This document shows, piece after piece, positions 43,855 through 52,966 of a stretch of DNA of 64,000 bases. The position numbers and the translations under genes were made by a program. Origin of the DNA: Ruminococcaceae bacterium UBA7075. GTDB lineage: Bacteria > Bacillota > Clostridia > Oscillospirales > Acutalibacteraceae. Under the pieces are notes generated by a model, which saw nothing but the letters and a program-made list of their open reading frames with translations, was not told where the DNA came from and searched no databases. The DNA is taken from positions 1-64,000 of the forward strand of contig DKZL01000022.1 in NCBI GenBank assembly GCA_002493635.1. Direction: 5' to 3'. Within the stretch, counting starts at the first letter, position 1, and the number at the start of each line of letters is the position of its first letter.

Positions 43855-45084
43855 TTATAAATCGCCTATGCGAATTGTTGAAAGAACCTCAACTCCGTCA
43901 TTTGCAAGTGAAGCAATTTTTTCATTAAATTCGCCGTAAGTAATTTCAGATGTAACAAATGCAGTATCATCAGCATCAGCTCGCTCGATAACGCTGACAC
44001 TGCCGAAGATATTTTCTGCTTTGGATATAACATCCGTACCATTTGCACGAACATACATAGCGCTGACAGATTGTTCTGCCGGAAGAATATTTTTGCCGTC
44101 GCCGTCTGTCCAGTAAAGGTACTTTCTTGTTTTAAGATGCTTACAGCAGTCAACAATGTCGGCTACAACAGCACTTGCAGTCGGCAGCTTACCTGCACCC
44201 TTACCGTAGAACACAACATCACCTGTGCAGTCGCCTCTTACCATAATGCCGTTGAACTCATAGTCAATATTTGCAAGCTGACTTTCATTAGGAACAAGCA
44301 TAGGAGCAACAAGAATATCAATTTTGCCGTCCTCAAGCTTTTTAACCTTGCCGATAAGCTTAATTACGCAACCGAATGCCTCGGCATATTTAACATCTTC
44401 GAGAGTAATTTTTGTAATGCCCTCTGTATGTACTGCATCAGGATAAACATGCTTGCCATAAGCAAGAGAAGCAAGAATACAGATTTTGCGGCAGGCATCG
44501 TGACCCTCAATGTCAGCAGCAGGATTTCTTTCGGCAAAGCCCAAATCCTGTGCAAGCTTTAAAGCGTCGTCAAACTGCATACCGTCGGCAATCATCTTTG
44601 TAAGAATAAAGTTTGTTGTACCGTTTAAAATACCTGCAACCTCGTCAACATTGTTTGCAACAAGGCACTGGCTCATAGGACGAATAATCGGAATACCGCC
44701 GCCTACTGACGCCTCAAAAAGGAAGTTTACGTTATTTTCTTTTGCAATTTCAAGAAGCTCTGCACCCTTGGCTGCAACAAGCTCTTTGTTTGACGTTACA
44801 ACGCTTTTGCCTGATTTAAGACACTTTTTAACAAAATCATAGGCAGGATTAACGCCTCCCATAACTTCCGCAACGACTCTGATTTCTCTGTCGTTAAGGA
44901 TGTCGTTAAAATCCTTTGTAAATCTGTCTGCAAGCGGGCTGTCAGGAAACTCTCTGAGATCAAGAATTTTCTTGATATAAATTTCCTCGCCAAGTCCTGC
45001 AAAAAGTTTTTTCTTGTGTGTTGTCAGAATTTCGGCTACACCGGAACCTACAACACCGTGACCCATTATTGCTACTGATACCAT
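43855..45084 (-). CDS. hom: Homoserine dehydrogenase
   Basis: NAD(P)-dependent reduction of aspartate semialdehyde to homoserine. N-terminal GHGVVGSGVAE (dinucleotide site, residues 8-18), catalytic-domain motif GGGIPIIRPMSQCL and LNGTTNFILTKM (~residue 153), GFAERNPAADIEGHDACRK with the catalytic Asp/Lys, and a C-terminal ACT domain from ~330. 409 residues. First gene of hom-lysC; no riboswitch-like leader in the 66-nt gap behind PBP1A. Confidence 0.96.
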   Translation of the reverse strand: MVSVAIMGHGVVGSGVAEILTTHKKKLFAGLGEEIYIKKILDLREFPDSPLADRFTKDFNDILNDREIRVVAEVMGGVNPAYDFVKKCLKSGKSVVTSNKELVAAKGAELLEIAKENNVNFLFEASVGGGIPIIRPMSQCLVANNVDEVAGILNGTTNFILTKMIADGMQFDDALKLAQDLGFAERNPAADIEGHDACRKICILASLAYGKHVYPDAVHTEGITKITLEDVKYAEAFGCVIKLIGKVKKLEDGKIDILVAPMLVPNESQLANIDYEFNGIMVRGDCTGDVVFYGKGAGKLPTASAVVADIVDCCKHLKTRKYLYWTDGDGKNILPAEQSVSAMYVRANGTDVISKAENIFGSVSVIERADADDTAFVTSEITYGEFNEKIASLANDGVEVLSTIRIGDL

Positions 45085-45150
45085 AGCTCTACCTTACCTT
45101 TCCAATTTATATGAAAATAATATTAAACATATTTACTGAATTTTAATTAT

Positions 45151-47655
45151 TTATGCGGCAGGCTCTGCTGCATCTCCGCCTTCTCCTCCGCCGGCTTCAC
45201 CGCCGCCTTCATTGCCGCCTTCGTTTCCGCCGCTGTTTTCACCGCCGCCTTCGTTTCCGCCTTGGCTGCCTGAGTTCTCATTACCTGAAGATTCACCGCC
45301 GCCTTCATTGCCGCTTGATTCTCCTCCATGATTTCCGCCGGCTCCGTTATTTCCACCGTTGCTGCCTTCTTCTCCGCCACTGTTTTCGGAACCACCGCCT
45401 GATTCACCGTTATCTCCGTTACTGCCGTCATACCAATCTGTATCAGTATCACTATCGTTGTCGGAGTTATCGCCTTCACCATAATTGCTGACATAGTTTG
45501 TGAATGTCGGCAGATTATCCTCTGTGTAGTAACCAATGTACTTGCCTGATATATAATCTGTTGAAACAATAAGACCGTTAGAGGGGTTAAACTGCGCTTC
45601 AATCAGATTAGGAGAGAGTTTGTAATCCTTTTGTTCTTTGTTTTCAAGGTATTTACCCATAATATTTGAGAAGAACTTGGATGAAACAGTTTTGCCGTTT
45701 GAAGATATTGAATCAGGAGTATCAAAGCCGCACCATGTTGCCATTACAGCATAAGGAGATGCTCCGCAGAACCATGAGTCCTTATCTTCATCTGTGGTAC
45801 CTGTTTTGCCGATAATGTCCCAACCGTCAATTTTCGCATATGAGGCATTAGTCATAGAAAGTGTTGTGTTTACCATATTGTAGTGCAGAAGTCTGTTCAT
45901 AATGCCTGCTGTTTCAGCAGAATAAGCCTTTTTAGGCACCTGCGAACGGTTGTCAAGGATGATGTTGTCCTCAGAGTCTGTTACGTAATAATAGGTGTAC
46001 GGTTTATAATAAAGACCGCCGTTTCCCATATATGTGTATGCGGCAGCCATTTCACGTACAGTGACACCGCCGTTCATACCACCGATAGAAAGAGCACCGA
46101 TGTAGTTCTGATCTTCTTCGGAAAGATTTTGGAAGCCCATCTTAGTGACTGCCTGTTCATAGGCAACATCGGGACCGCCGAGCAGCTGTATAGCCTGAGC
46201 AGCAGTTGCGTTTGAAGACCACATTATAGCGTCGGAAAGCAACATATTGCCCTTATAGTAGCGGTAGGCATTTTCAGGACCCGAAACAAGCACTCCGCTT
46301 TCATTATATTTATAATTTTCAATAGGTTCATCCTGAATTACGGATGAGAAGTAAAGAAGTTTCTTGTCTATACAAAGAGGGTAAGCGATAACGGGCTTGA
46401 TTGAAGAACCCGGCTGTAATACAGAGGTTCTTGCTCTGTCCCATTGTAATGCCTGTACCTTTTTTTCAGAACTGCCGACTGTTGCAATTATTCTTCCGTC
46501 CAAGTCCATAAGTGTAGAGCCGATCTGTAAATTCGTATCGTATGTTTTATCAATCTTAAGTGCCTGCTCCTCGATATAATTCTGCATATCAAGGTCCATT
46601 GCACAGTATATTTTAAGTCCCTCTGTAAAAAGCTTGTCGGATGCCGCCGATTCGCTTATGCCGTAAAATTCGGCAAGATCAGACTGCAAATCGTAATAAA
46701 GCTCGTCAATGTACCAGTTCTGTACATATCCGTTGTCATCTTCATCCTCGTCATCATCAACATTCTGAAAACCGACAAATTTCATATCGACAGACTCCTT
46801 CATAGCCTCTTCATACTCACTGTCGCTGATCTTTCCCTGATCATGCATTTCTTCAATTACAATCTCGCGGCGCTTCTTATTATTTTCGGGATAAACAAGC
46901 GGATTCCAAAGAGAAGGATTCTGAGTAATGCCTGCAATAGCCGCACATTCTGCGATTGAGCAGTCGGTAATACTCTTGTCGAAATAAAGCTGTGCCGCAG
47001 CCTCAACACCCTGACAGTTGTTGCCAAAGTTTACAACATTCAAATAAGCCTCAAGAATCTGATCCTTTGTATATTCCTTTTCAAGATTCAGCGCCTTGCA
47101 GATTTCACGGAGCTTACGGGTGATAGAAACCTCGTTATCATCCGTGATATTTTTTATAAGCTGCTGTGTCAGCGTTGAACCGCCGTATGAGTCGTTGCCT
47201 GTCATAAGATTAATGACAGCAGATGCAGTTCTTGTCCAGTCAACACCGCTGTGGTCATAGAAGCGCTTGTCCTCAATGGCAACAATAGCTTCTTTCATTG
47301 ATTCAGGTATATTGTTGTTATCAACCCAGATACGGTTTTCTGTATTGTACAGCTGCTGATATTCCTCAAACTCGCCGCTCTCTTTGTTTTCAACCATAAT
47401 AAAGCTCGTCTGATTCATCGATTTTGCTTTAAGGTCAATACCGGTCGGCTCGGACGCAATGGTAAAGATATAAACAAAAAGCGAAATGCCCGAAATTATC
47501 ATAGCCACAAGAACAACTGACAACAGCGTGACAATCATTCTTCCGAAGCCTTTGAAAAATCGCTTGCCGCCGCTTTCGGTTTCCTCGGTATAATCCATAG
47601 GCTCATTATTTTTTTCCGTGTATTGACTTATGTCTGTTTCACGCTTGTTACGCAT
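45151..47655 (-). CDS. Class A penicillin-binding protein (PBP1A type) with Gly/Asn/Glu-rich tail
   Basis: Bifunctional peptidoglycan synthase. Cytoplasmic N-terminus, TM at residues ~33-58, glycosyltransferase GT51 domain with catalytic Glu in EDKRFYDHSGVD (~residue 127) and GGSTLTQQLIKN; transpeptidase with SxxK in PGSSIKPVIA (~420), SSN (WSSNATAA) and KTGT (GKTGTTDEDKDSWF, ~615). From about residue 735 to 834 the sequence becomes a low-complexity tail of Gly, Asn, Glu and Ser (blocks such as GGGEN and GGNEGG), outside the cell. The tail could span or stick to the wall. GGAG precedes the ATG. Confidence 0.93.
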   Translation of the reverse strand: MRNKRETDISQYTEKNNEPMDYTEETESGGKRFFKGFGRMIVTLLSVVLVAMIISGISLFVYIFTIASEPTGIDLKAKSMNQTSFIMVENKESGEFEEYQQLYNTENRIWVDNNNIPESMKEAIVAIEDKRFYDHSGVDWTRTASAVINLMTGNDSYGGSTLTQQLIKNITDDNEVSITRKLREICKALNLEKEYTKDQILEAYLNVVNFGNNCQGVEAAAQLYFDKSITDCSIAECAAIAGITQNPSLWNPLVYPENNKKRREIVIEEMHDQGKISDSEYEEAMKESVDMKFVGFQNVDDDEDEDDNGYVQNWYIDELYYDLQSDLAEFYGISESAASDKLFTEGLKIYCAMDLDMQNYIEEQALKIDKTYDTNLQIGSTLMDLDGRIIATVGSSEKKVQALQWDRARTSVLQPGSSIKPVIAYPLCIDKKLLYFSSVIQDEPIENYKYNESGVLVSGPENAYRYYKGNMLLSDAIMWSSNATAAQAIQLLGGPDVAYEQAVTKMGFQNLSEEDQNYIGALSIGGMNGGVTVREMAAAYTYMGNGGLYYKPYTYYYVTDSEDNIILDNRSQVPKKAYSAETAGIMNRLLHYNMVNTTLSMTNASYAKIDGWDIIGKTGTTDEDKDSWFCGASPYAVMATWCGFDTPDSISSNGKTVSSKFFSNIMGKYLENKEQKDYKLSPNLIEAQFNPSNGLIVSTDYISGKYIGYYTEDNLPTFTNYVSNYGEGDNSDNDSDTDTDWYDGSNGDNGESGGGSENSGGEEGSNGGNNGAGGNHGGESSGNEGGGESSGNENSGSQGGNEGGGENSGGNEGGNEGGGEAGGGEGGDAAEPAA

Positions 47656-48035
47656 ATTTACTCCTTTGTAATCGCAAATCTACCTAATGGTGAAGTTTAA
47701 ATGACATTTTAATTTTTATTATAAGCGTCCTGATGTGCTGCATCTTAACGGACAGACTGCATCATAAAACGCACTTTTATGCACTGCTGTTCAATAACAG
47801 TTCCCTGCTTAAAGTTAAAAATTTTTCGCATAAAAAAATTTATTCCTCATTATTATAGCACCTTAAAGCGAAAAAATAAATAACTTTATACAATTTTTTA
47901 TGAAAAAATAAACAGTTTCATCTTTGATTTTTTATGTAAAAGAATGAATAAAAGCATAATTTCAGGAAAAACTATCCTTAAATTACATTTTACAGACTTA
48001 TTTTTTCAAAATTCTATGGCAAGGAATGGTAAAAT
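47656..48035. other. Spacer between PBP1A and a secreted protein gene
   Basis: A 380-nt AT-rich divergent spacer. 47728-47795 carries the element that resembles the thioesterase leader at 24538-24605 (GTGCTGCA, CGGACAGACTGCATCATA, GCACTTTTATGC, CTGTT). The right half is A/T tracts with no clear promoter; a weak ribosome site (AAGGAATGG) precedes the ATG at 48036. No frame worth calling is present. Confidence 0.4.
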
Positions 48036-48374
48036 ATGAAAAAACTTATTGCAATAACAGCGGTGATACTTTTCGGATGTCTTTTTATAAGTTCATTTTC
48101 TGCAACTCAGCAAACAGAAAATATGACTGAGCAAACCATAATATATAATGAAAAGCAAGCATCCGACAAAAATGAAGAAGATAAACAGGTGTATGTTATA
48201 AAAGCAGAGAACGGAGAACTTGTAGTCTACAAAAAAGGCGTTATGGATCCCTTTATGAATACAGGAACTCTTGTAAAAGGATTGCCAAAAGGCGATATTT
48301 TGCGCCTTGAAAAAGGGATTGAGGTTATAGGAAAGGAAAATTTAAAGAAATATCTCGAGGATTATTGCAGCTGA
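48036..48374 (+). CDS. Small secreted protein, possibly BofC-like C-terminal domain
   Basis: A 112-residue exported protein: signal peptide through about residue 24 (ILFGCLFISSFSA), an acidic linker, then YVIKAENGELVVYKKG ... NTGTLVKGLPKGDILRLEKGIEV. This last part resembles the C-terminal domain of the sporulation protein BofC ('xYxVKxxxGxIAVY... LP... L..GI'), and small BofC-C proteins are common in Clostridia. I am not certain; function unknown. It stands alone on the plus strand before the fab operon. Confidence 0.65.
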   Translation: MKKLIAITAVILFGCLFISSFSATQQTENMTEQTIIYNEKQASDKNEEDKQVYVIKAENGELVVYKKGVMDPFMNTGTLVKGLPKGDILRLEKGIEVIGKENLKKYLEDYCS

Positions 48375-48412
48375 CATAAATCCCCTGATTCTCAAAAAAT
48401 CGGTTATATATA

Positions 48413-48441
48413 TTGACATTTTTAAGCATTTGAGTTAGTAT
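48413..48441 (+). promoter_or_regulatory. Promoter of the fab-acc operon
   Basis: TTGACA (48413-48418), 17-nt spacer, TAGTAT (48436-48441), giving a leader of about 120 nt before fabK. Confidence 0.8.
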
Positions 48442-48485
48442 TAATTATAATGCCATAATAATAGATTAGTATGGTTTCTTTGGAA

Positions 48486-48536
48486 CTTTTTAAGAGCGAC
48501 TGATGAAATTTTGTAAATCAGCTTCATCTTAAAAAG
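48486..48536 (+). promoter_or_regulatory. Stem-loop in the fab operon leader
   Basis: A perfect 10-bp outer stem, CTTTTTAAGA (48486-48495) with TCTTAAAAAG (48527-48536), encloses a second helix CTGAT...ATCAG (48500-48504, 48517-48521). It sits between the promoter and the fabK ribosome site and has no U-run after it, so it is not a simple terminator. It might be an RNA control element or an operator dyad. No established riboswitch class recognised. Confidence 0.55.
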
Positions 48537-48568
48537 CCCATTATGTAGCAGAAAAGGAGAATGTACAT

Positions 48569-49519
48569 ATGATTTCTACTGTCATAGATCAAAGCCTCGG
48601 TCTTGAGTTTCCTATTTTTCAGGGCGGTATGGCTTGGGTAGCTGACGCTTCCCTCGCCGCAGGCGTTTCAAACGCAGGCGGTCTTGGACTTATTGCCGCA
48701 ATGAATTCCAACGGAGAACAGCTTCGTGAGGAAATCCGCAAGTGCAAAGAGCTTACAGACAAGCCTTTTGGCGTAAACATTATGCTTATGAGCCCGTTTG
48801 CCGACGAGGTTTCAAATGTTGTAATCGAAGAGGGCATCAAGGTTGTAACAACAGGTGCAGGCAACCCGGGCAAGTATATGTCCAAGTGGCTTGAAGCAGG
48901 AATCAAGGTTATCCCTGTTGTTCCGAGCGTTGCGCTTGCACGCAAAATGGAAAAGAACGGAGCTTTTGCGGTTATAGCAGAGGGCGGCGAATCAGGCGGT
49001 CACGTTGGCGACCTCACAACTATGGCTCTTGTTCCTCAGGTTGTTGACGCAGTTTCAATCCCTGTTATCGCAGCAGGCGGCATTGCAGACGGCAGACAGA
49101 TTGCAGCCGCATTTATGCTCGGCGCAGTAGGAGTGCAGGTAGGCACAAGATTCTTGGTTGCCACAGAATGTACAATTTCACAGGAATACAAAAATAAAAT
49201 ACTGAAGGCAAAGGACATTGACACTGTTGTTACGGGCAAAAGACTTGGTCATCCCGTAAGAGCAATACGCAACTCCTTTACAAGAGAATATACAAAAGCA
49301 GAATATAATTCTTCTGAGGTTTCAGATGAGGAACTTGAAAATATGGGCATCGGCAGACTGAGAAGAGCTGTTCGTGAGGGTGATGTATCAAACGGTACAG
49401 TTCTTGCAGGTCAGGTTGCAAGTATGGTAAAAAAAGAACAGCCTGCCCGTGAAATGATTGAAGAGATGTTCACAGAGGCTGAAGAAGTATTGAACGGAGC
49501 GACAAAATGGGTAAAATAG
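48569..49519 (+). CDS. fabK: Enoyl-ACP reductase II (FMN-dependent)
   Basis: Completes each elongation round by reducing enoyl-ACP, with FMN and NAD(P)H, replacing FabI. TIM-barrel of the nitronate monooxygenase superfamily: FPIFQGGMAWVAD at residues 15-27, GVNIML, AEGGESGGHVG (catalytic His, ~residue 143), PVIAAGGIADGRQIAAA and GVQVGTRFL. HPVRAIRNSF near residue 230 is a typical FabK trait. 316 residues. It is the first gene of the operon and overlaps fabD by 13 nt. Confidence 0.93.
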   Translation: MISTVIDQSLGLEFPIFQGGMAWVADASLAAGVSNAGGLGLIAAMNSNGEQLREEIRKCKELTDKPFGVNIMLMSPFADEVSNVVIEEGIKVVTTGAGNPGKYMSKWLEAGIKVIPVVPSVALARKMEKNGAFAVIAEGGESGGHVGDLTTMALVPQVVDAVSIPVIAAGGIADGRQIAAAFMLGAVGVQVGTRFLVATECTISQEYKNKILKAKDIDTVVTGKRLGHPVRAIRNSFTREYTKAEYNSSEVSDEELENMGIGRLRRAVREGDVSNGTVLAGQVASMVKKEQPAREMIEEMFTEAEEVLNGATKWVK

Positions 49520-50409
49520 CATTTGTTTTTTCCGGACAGGGAGCACAGTACAGCGGAATGGGCAAGGCACTTTATGAGGCTTCTCCCGCTGCAAAGGCTG
49601 TTTATGATATGGCTGATTCAGTAAGAGAGGGTACTTCAAAGCAATGTTTTGAGGGCACAACCGAGGAACTTTGCAAGACGGTGAACACACAGCCCTGCGT
49701 TTTTACAGCTGATTTGGCTGCTGCTTATGCGCTTGTTGAAAAGGGCATAACTCCAGACTGCGTTGCAGGTTTTTCGCTCGGCGAAATTTCGGCTCTTGCC
49801 TTTTCAAAAATGCTTTCAGACGAAGAAGCGTTTAAGCTTGTATGCAAAAGAGGCATACTTATGGATAAAGCGGCAACCGAAAATCCGGGAGCAATGGTTG
49901 CGGTAATGAAGATTTCGCCTCAGCAGGTTGAAGAGGTATGCTCGCAGTTTGATAAAACATACCCCGTAAACTACAATTCGCCTGCACAGACAGTTGTAGC
50001 AACAACAAGCGAAACAGTTGACGCTTTTTGTGAGGCAGTCAAGAATGCAGGCGGCAGAGCAAAGCAGCTTGCAGTAAGCGGTGCGTTCCATTCACCGTTT
50101 ATGGCTGATGCAGCAGAGGGCTTGGGCGAATATATGAAAAATATTGATTTTGCTGAGCCGCAGGTTCAGATTTATTCTGACTACACTGCAAAACCGTATG
50201 AGGGCGATTACAAAGCTCTTGTAAAGGCTCAGGTTGAAAATCCCGTAAAATGGCAGACAATTATTGAAAATATGGTTGCCGACGGTGTTGACACATTTAT
50301 TGAGGTAGGCGTAGGCAAAACACTTACAGGCTTAATAAAAAGAATTAACCCCGATGTCAAAGCGTTCAAGGTTGAAACCCCTGACGACATTGCGGTGCTT
50401 GATATATAA
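49507..50409 (+). CDS. fabD: Malonyl-CoA:ACP transacylase
   Basis: Loads malonyl groups onto acyl carrier protein. FVFSGQGAQYSGMG at the N-terminus, the catalytic Ser in GFSLGEISAL (GxSxG, ~residue 92; the usual His after the first Gly is Phe), and the catalytic His in SGAFHSPFM near 200. 300 residues. Overlaps the 3' end of fabK. Confidence 0.95.
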   Translation: MGKIAFVFSGQGAQYSGMGKALYEASPAAKAVYDMADSVREGTSKQCFEGTTEELCKTVNTQPCVFTADLAAAYALVEKGITPDCVAGFSLGEISALAFSKMLSDEEAFKLVCKRGILMDKAATENPGAMVAVMKISPQQVEEVCSQFDKTYPVNYNSPAQTVVATTSETVDAFCEAVKNAGGRAKQLAVSGAFHSPFMADAAEGLGEYMKNIDFAEPQVQIYSDYTAKPYEGDYKALVKAQVENPVKWQTIIENMVADGVDTFIEVGVGKTLTGLIKRINPDVKAFKVETPDDIAVLDI

Positions 50410-50456
50410 CTAACAATAATTGATAATTAAAAAATTACACCCTTGGAGGTTTTATT

Positions 50457-51200
50457 ATGAATTTTGAAAACAAAACTGCTGTAATCACAGGCGGTTCAAG
50501 AGGTATAGGTCTTGCTATTGCAAAGAAGCTTGCTTCAAACGGTGCAAACATTGCAATTCTATATGTCGGTGACGAAAGCGAAGGCATCAATGCCAAAAAC
50601 GAGCTTTTGGAGTACGGCACAAAGGTTGAACAGTATTTTTGTGATGTTTCAGATTTTGAGGCTTCAAAAGAAGTTATTGACAAGGTTATTGAGGAGTTCG
50701 GCGGCGTTGATTTTCTCATCAACAATGCAGGAATTACCCGTGACAAACTTGTTCTCAATATGGACGAAAAGGATTTTGACGCAGTTATTAATGTAAACCT
50801 CAAGGGTACATTTAATATGATTAAGCATACATACAAGCACTTTATGAAAAAGCGTTTCGGCAGAATTGTAAGCACATCTTCCATTGTTGGTCTTAACGGC
50901 AATGCAGGTCAGGCAAACTATTCTGCTTCAAAGGCAGGTATTATCGGTCTTACAAAGTCTGTTGCAAAAGAACTTGCAGGCAGAGGTGTTACAGTAAATG
51001 CAGTAGCGCCCGGTTATATCGGAACAGATATGACAAACGCTCTTTCAGACAAGGTAAAGGACGCTATGAAGGCTCAGATTCCTGCAAAGAGAATCGGTAC
51101 TCCCGAGGATGTGGCAAATGTTGTTGCGTTCCTTTGCTCTGATGATGCAGCTTATGTAACAGGCGAAGTTATCCGTGTTGACGGCGGACTTGCTATGTAA
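50457..51200 (+). CDS. fabG: 3-oxoacyl-ACP reductase
   Basis: NADPH-dependent reduction of ketoacyl-ACP. SDR fold with GGSRGIGLA (cofactor site, residues 11-19), NNAGIT, the catalytic Ser in STSSIVGL and YSASKAG (Tyr-x3-Lys ~residue 155), and the C-terminal VTGEVIRVDGG. 247 residues. GGAGG precedes the ATG. Confidence 0.95.
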   Translation: MNFENKTAVITGGSRGIGLAIAKKLASNGANIAILYVGDESEGINAKNELLEYGTKVEQYFCDVSDFEASKEVIDKVIEEFGGVDFLINNAGITRDKLVLNMDEKDFDAVINVNLKGTFNMIKHTYKHFMKKRFGRIVSTSSIVGLNGNAGQANYSASKAGIIGLTKSVAKELAGRGVTVNAVAPGYIGTDMTNALSDKVKDAMKAQIPAKRIGTPEDVANVVAFLCSDDAAYVTGEVIRVDGGLAM

Positions 51201-51212
51201 TTGGAGGTTAAT

Positions 51213-52445
51213 ATGAGCAGAAGAGTAGTAGTAACAGGATTAGGTGCAATAAGCCCTGTCGGCAACAATGTTTCTGATATGTGGAAAAATCTTGTTGACG
51301 GTGTTTGCGGAATCGAAACAATCACAGAATTTGATACATCAGACCTCAAGGTACATATCGCAGGTACTGTAAAGGACTTTGTTCCCGAGAATTTCGGAAT
51401 AGAAAAAAGAGAGGCAAGAAAGCTTGACTTATATTGTCAGTATGCAATAGCAGCAGCACAGGAAGCTGTTGATGACAGCGGAATTATAGGAAATATTGAT
51501 GAAAACCGCTTCGGCGTTTATATAGGCGCAGGTATCGGCGGCTTGCACACATTCGTTAATAACACACTTGCTATGGATAAGGGCGGCGCAAAGAAGGTTT
51601 CCCCATTTTTTATCCCGATGATGATCGGAAACATTGCAACAGGTAATGTTGCAATCCGCTTTGGTGCAAAGGGAGTTTCTCTTTCAGTTATGAGTGCTTG
51701 TGCAACAGGTACTCACTCAATAGGCGAAGCTTTTCATGCAGTCAAGGACGGCTATGCTGATGCAATTATCGCAGGCGGTACAGAGGCTGTTATTGCTCCT
51801 CTTACAATTGCAGGCTTCCAGAACATCAAGGCGCTTTCAACAAATGCAGACCCTAAAAAGGCTTCACGTCCGTTTGACAAGGATCGTGACGGCTTTATAA
51901 TGGGCGAAGGTGCAGGTATGCTCATTCTTGAAGAATATGAGCACGCAAAGGCAAGGGGTGCAAAAATCTATGCAGAATTATGCGGCTACGGCAACACTTG
52001 CGACGCTCACCATGTAACTGCTCCCGATCCTGAAGGCGCAGGTCTTGCAAGAGCGATTGAAATAGCATTTGATGAAGCACAGGTTGCCGATGACGCACAG
52101 CTCTATATCAACGCTCACGGAACAAGCACACACTTAAATGACCTTACAGAAACAATGGCAATCAAAAAAGCTCTCGGCGAAAAGGCATATGATGCAAACA
52201 TCAGCTCAACAAAGTCAATGACAGGTCATATGCTCGGCGCAACAGGCGCAGTAGAAGCTATTGTATCAATAATGACACTTAAAGACGGCATAATTCCGCC
52301 GACAATCAATCTTGACGAACCTGACGAGGAACTTGACCTTAACTATACGCCAAACAAGGCTGTCAAGCGTGACGTCAATGTTGCGGCATCAACAAATCTG
52401 GGCTTCGGCGGTCACGATGCCTGCATAGTATTCAAGAAGATTTAA
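51213..52445 (+). CDS. fabF: Beta-ketoacyl-ACP synthase II
   Basis: Chain-elongating condensing enzyme. Cys nucleophile in MSACATGTHSIGEA (~residue 163), His in NAHGTSTHLND (~303) and GHMLGATGA (~340). 410 residues. The start at 51213 is set by GGAGG 7 nt upstream; the in-frame start at 51201 lies inside that site. No fabH (KAS III) is in the operon. Confidence 0.96.
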   Translation: MSRRVVVTGLGAISPVGNNVSDMWKNLVDGVCGIETITEFDTSDLKVHIAGTVKDFVPENFGIEKREARKLDLYCQYAIAAAQEAVDDSGIIGNIDENRFGVYIGAGIGGLHTFVNNTLAMDKGGAKKVSPFFIPMMIGNIATGNVAIRFGAKGVSLSVMSACATGTHSIGEAFHAVKDGYADAIIAGGTEAVIAPLTIAGFQNIKALSTNADPKKASRPFDKDRDGFIMGEGAGMLILEEYEHAKARGAKIYAELCGYGNTCDAHHVTAPDPEGAGLARAIEIAFDEAQVADDAQLYINAHGTSTHLNDLTETMAIKKALGEKAYDANISSTKSMTGHMLGATGAVEAIVSIMTLKDGIIPPTINLDEPDEELDLNYTPNKAVKRDVNVAASTNLGFGGHDACIVFKKI

Positions 52446-52460
52446 TGAGGAGATTTAAGA

Positions 52461-52904
52461 ATGTATAATATAGATGAAATCAAAGAGTTTATCGCTGTTC
52501 TTGAGGACTCATCGCTTTCTGTTCTTGAGCTTCAGAACGAAAATGGTTCAAAAATCCGTCTTGAAAAGCCGCAAGTTGCAGTACAGGCTGCTTCTGTTGT
52601 TCAGGCTGCCCCTGCACCGCAGAGTGCTCCTGCACAGTCAGCACCTACAGCTGCTCCTGTTGCCGACTCAGGCAAGACAATTAATGCGCCGATTGTAGGC
52701 GTGTTCTATGCAGCTCCGTCACCCGACGCACAACCTTATGTTTCGGTTGGAAAACATGTAAAAAAAGGCGATACAGTCTGCATTATTGAGGCTATGAAGT
52801 GTATGAACGAAATTCAGGCTGAAGAGGACGGAGAAATTACCGAAGTTATCGTCAAGGACGGCGAGCTTGTTGAATACGGTCAGCCTTTATTTAAGATTGG
52901 ATAA
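52461..52904 (+). CDS. accB: Biotin carboxyl carrier protein of acetyl-CoA carboxylase
   Basis: Carries biotin between the carboxylase and transferase. The N-terminal helical region is followed by an Ala/Pro/Val/Gln linker (residues ~40-72) and the biotinyl domain with EAMKCMNEI; the Lys (~113) is the biotin site. 147 residues, normal. Its place between fabF and fabZ is the usual Gram-positive order. Confidence 0.96.
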   Translation: MYNIDEIKEFIAVLEDSSLSVLELQNENGSKIRLEKPQVAVQAASVVQAAPAPQSAPAQSAPTAAPVADSGKTINAPIVGVFYAAPSPDAQPYVSVGKHVKKGDTVCIIEAMKCMNEIQAEEDGEITEVIVKDGELVEYGQPLFKIG

Positions 52905-52966
52905 ATTACAATTTTAAAATTATAACTGCTTGACAGCAGCAAATATAAGTTCTTTAGGAGAAAATT

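Noticed and set aside
45085..45150. Lysine riboswitch or T-box leader for hom-lysC
   Set aside because: The spacer is only 66 nt, with no T-box motif or room for a lysine aptamer.
45153..45491. Plus-strand frame rich in Arg, Leu and His
   Set aside because: Antisense to the Gly/Asn/Glu repeat tail of PBP1A; its composition is simply the complement of that repeat.
48431..48471. FapR-type operator in the fab promoter
   Set aside because: TTAGTA occurs twice (48435, 48466) but the palindromic partner half-sites are missing and no fapR gene is in view.
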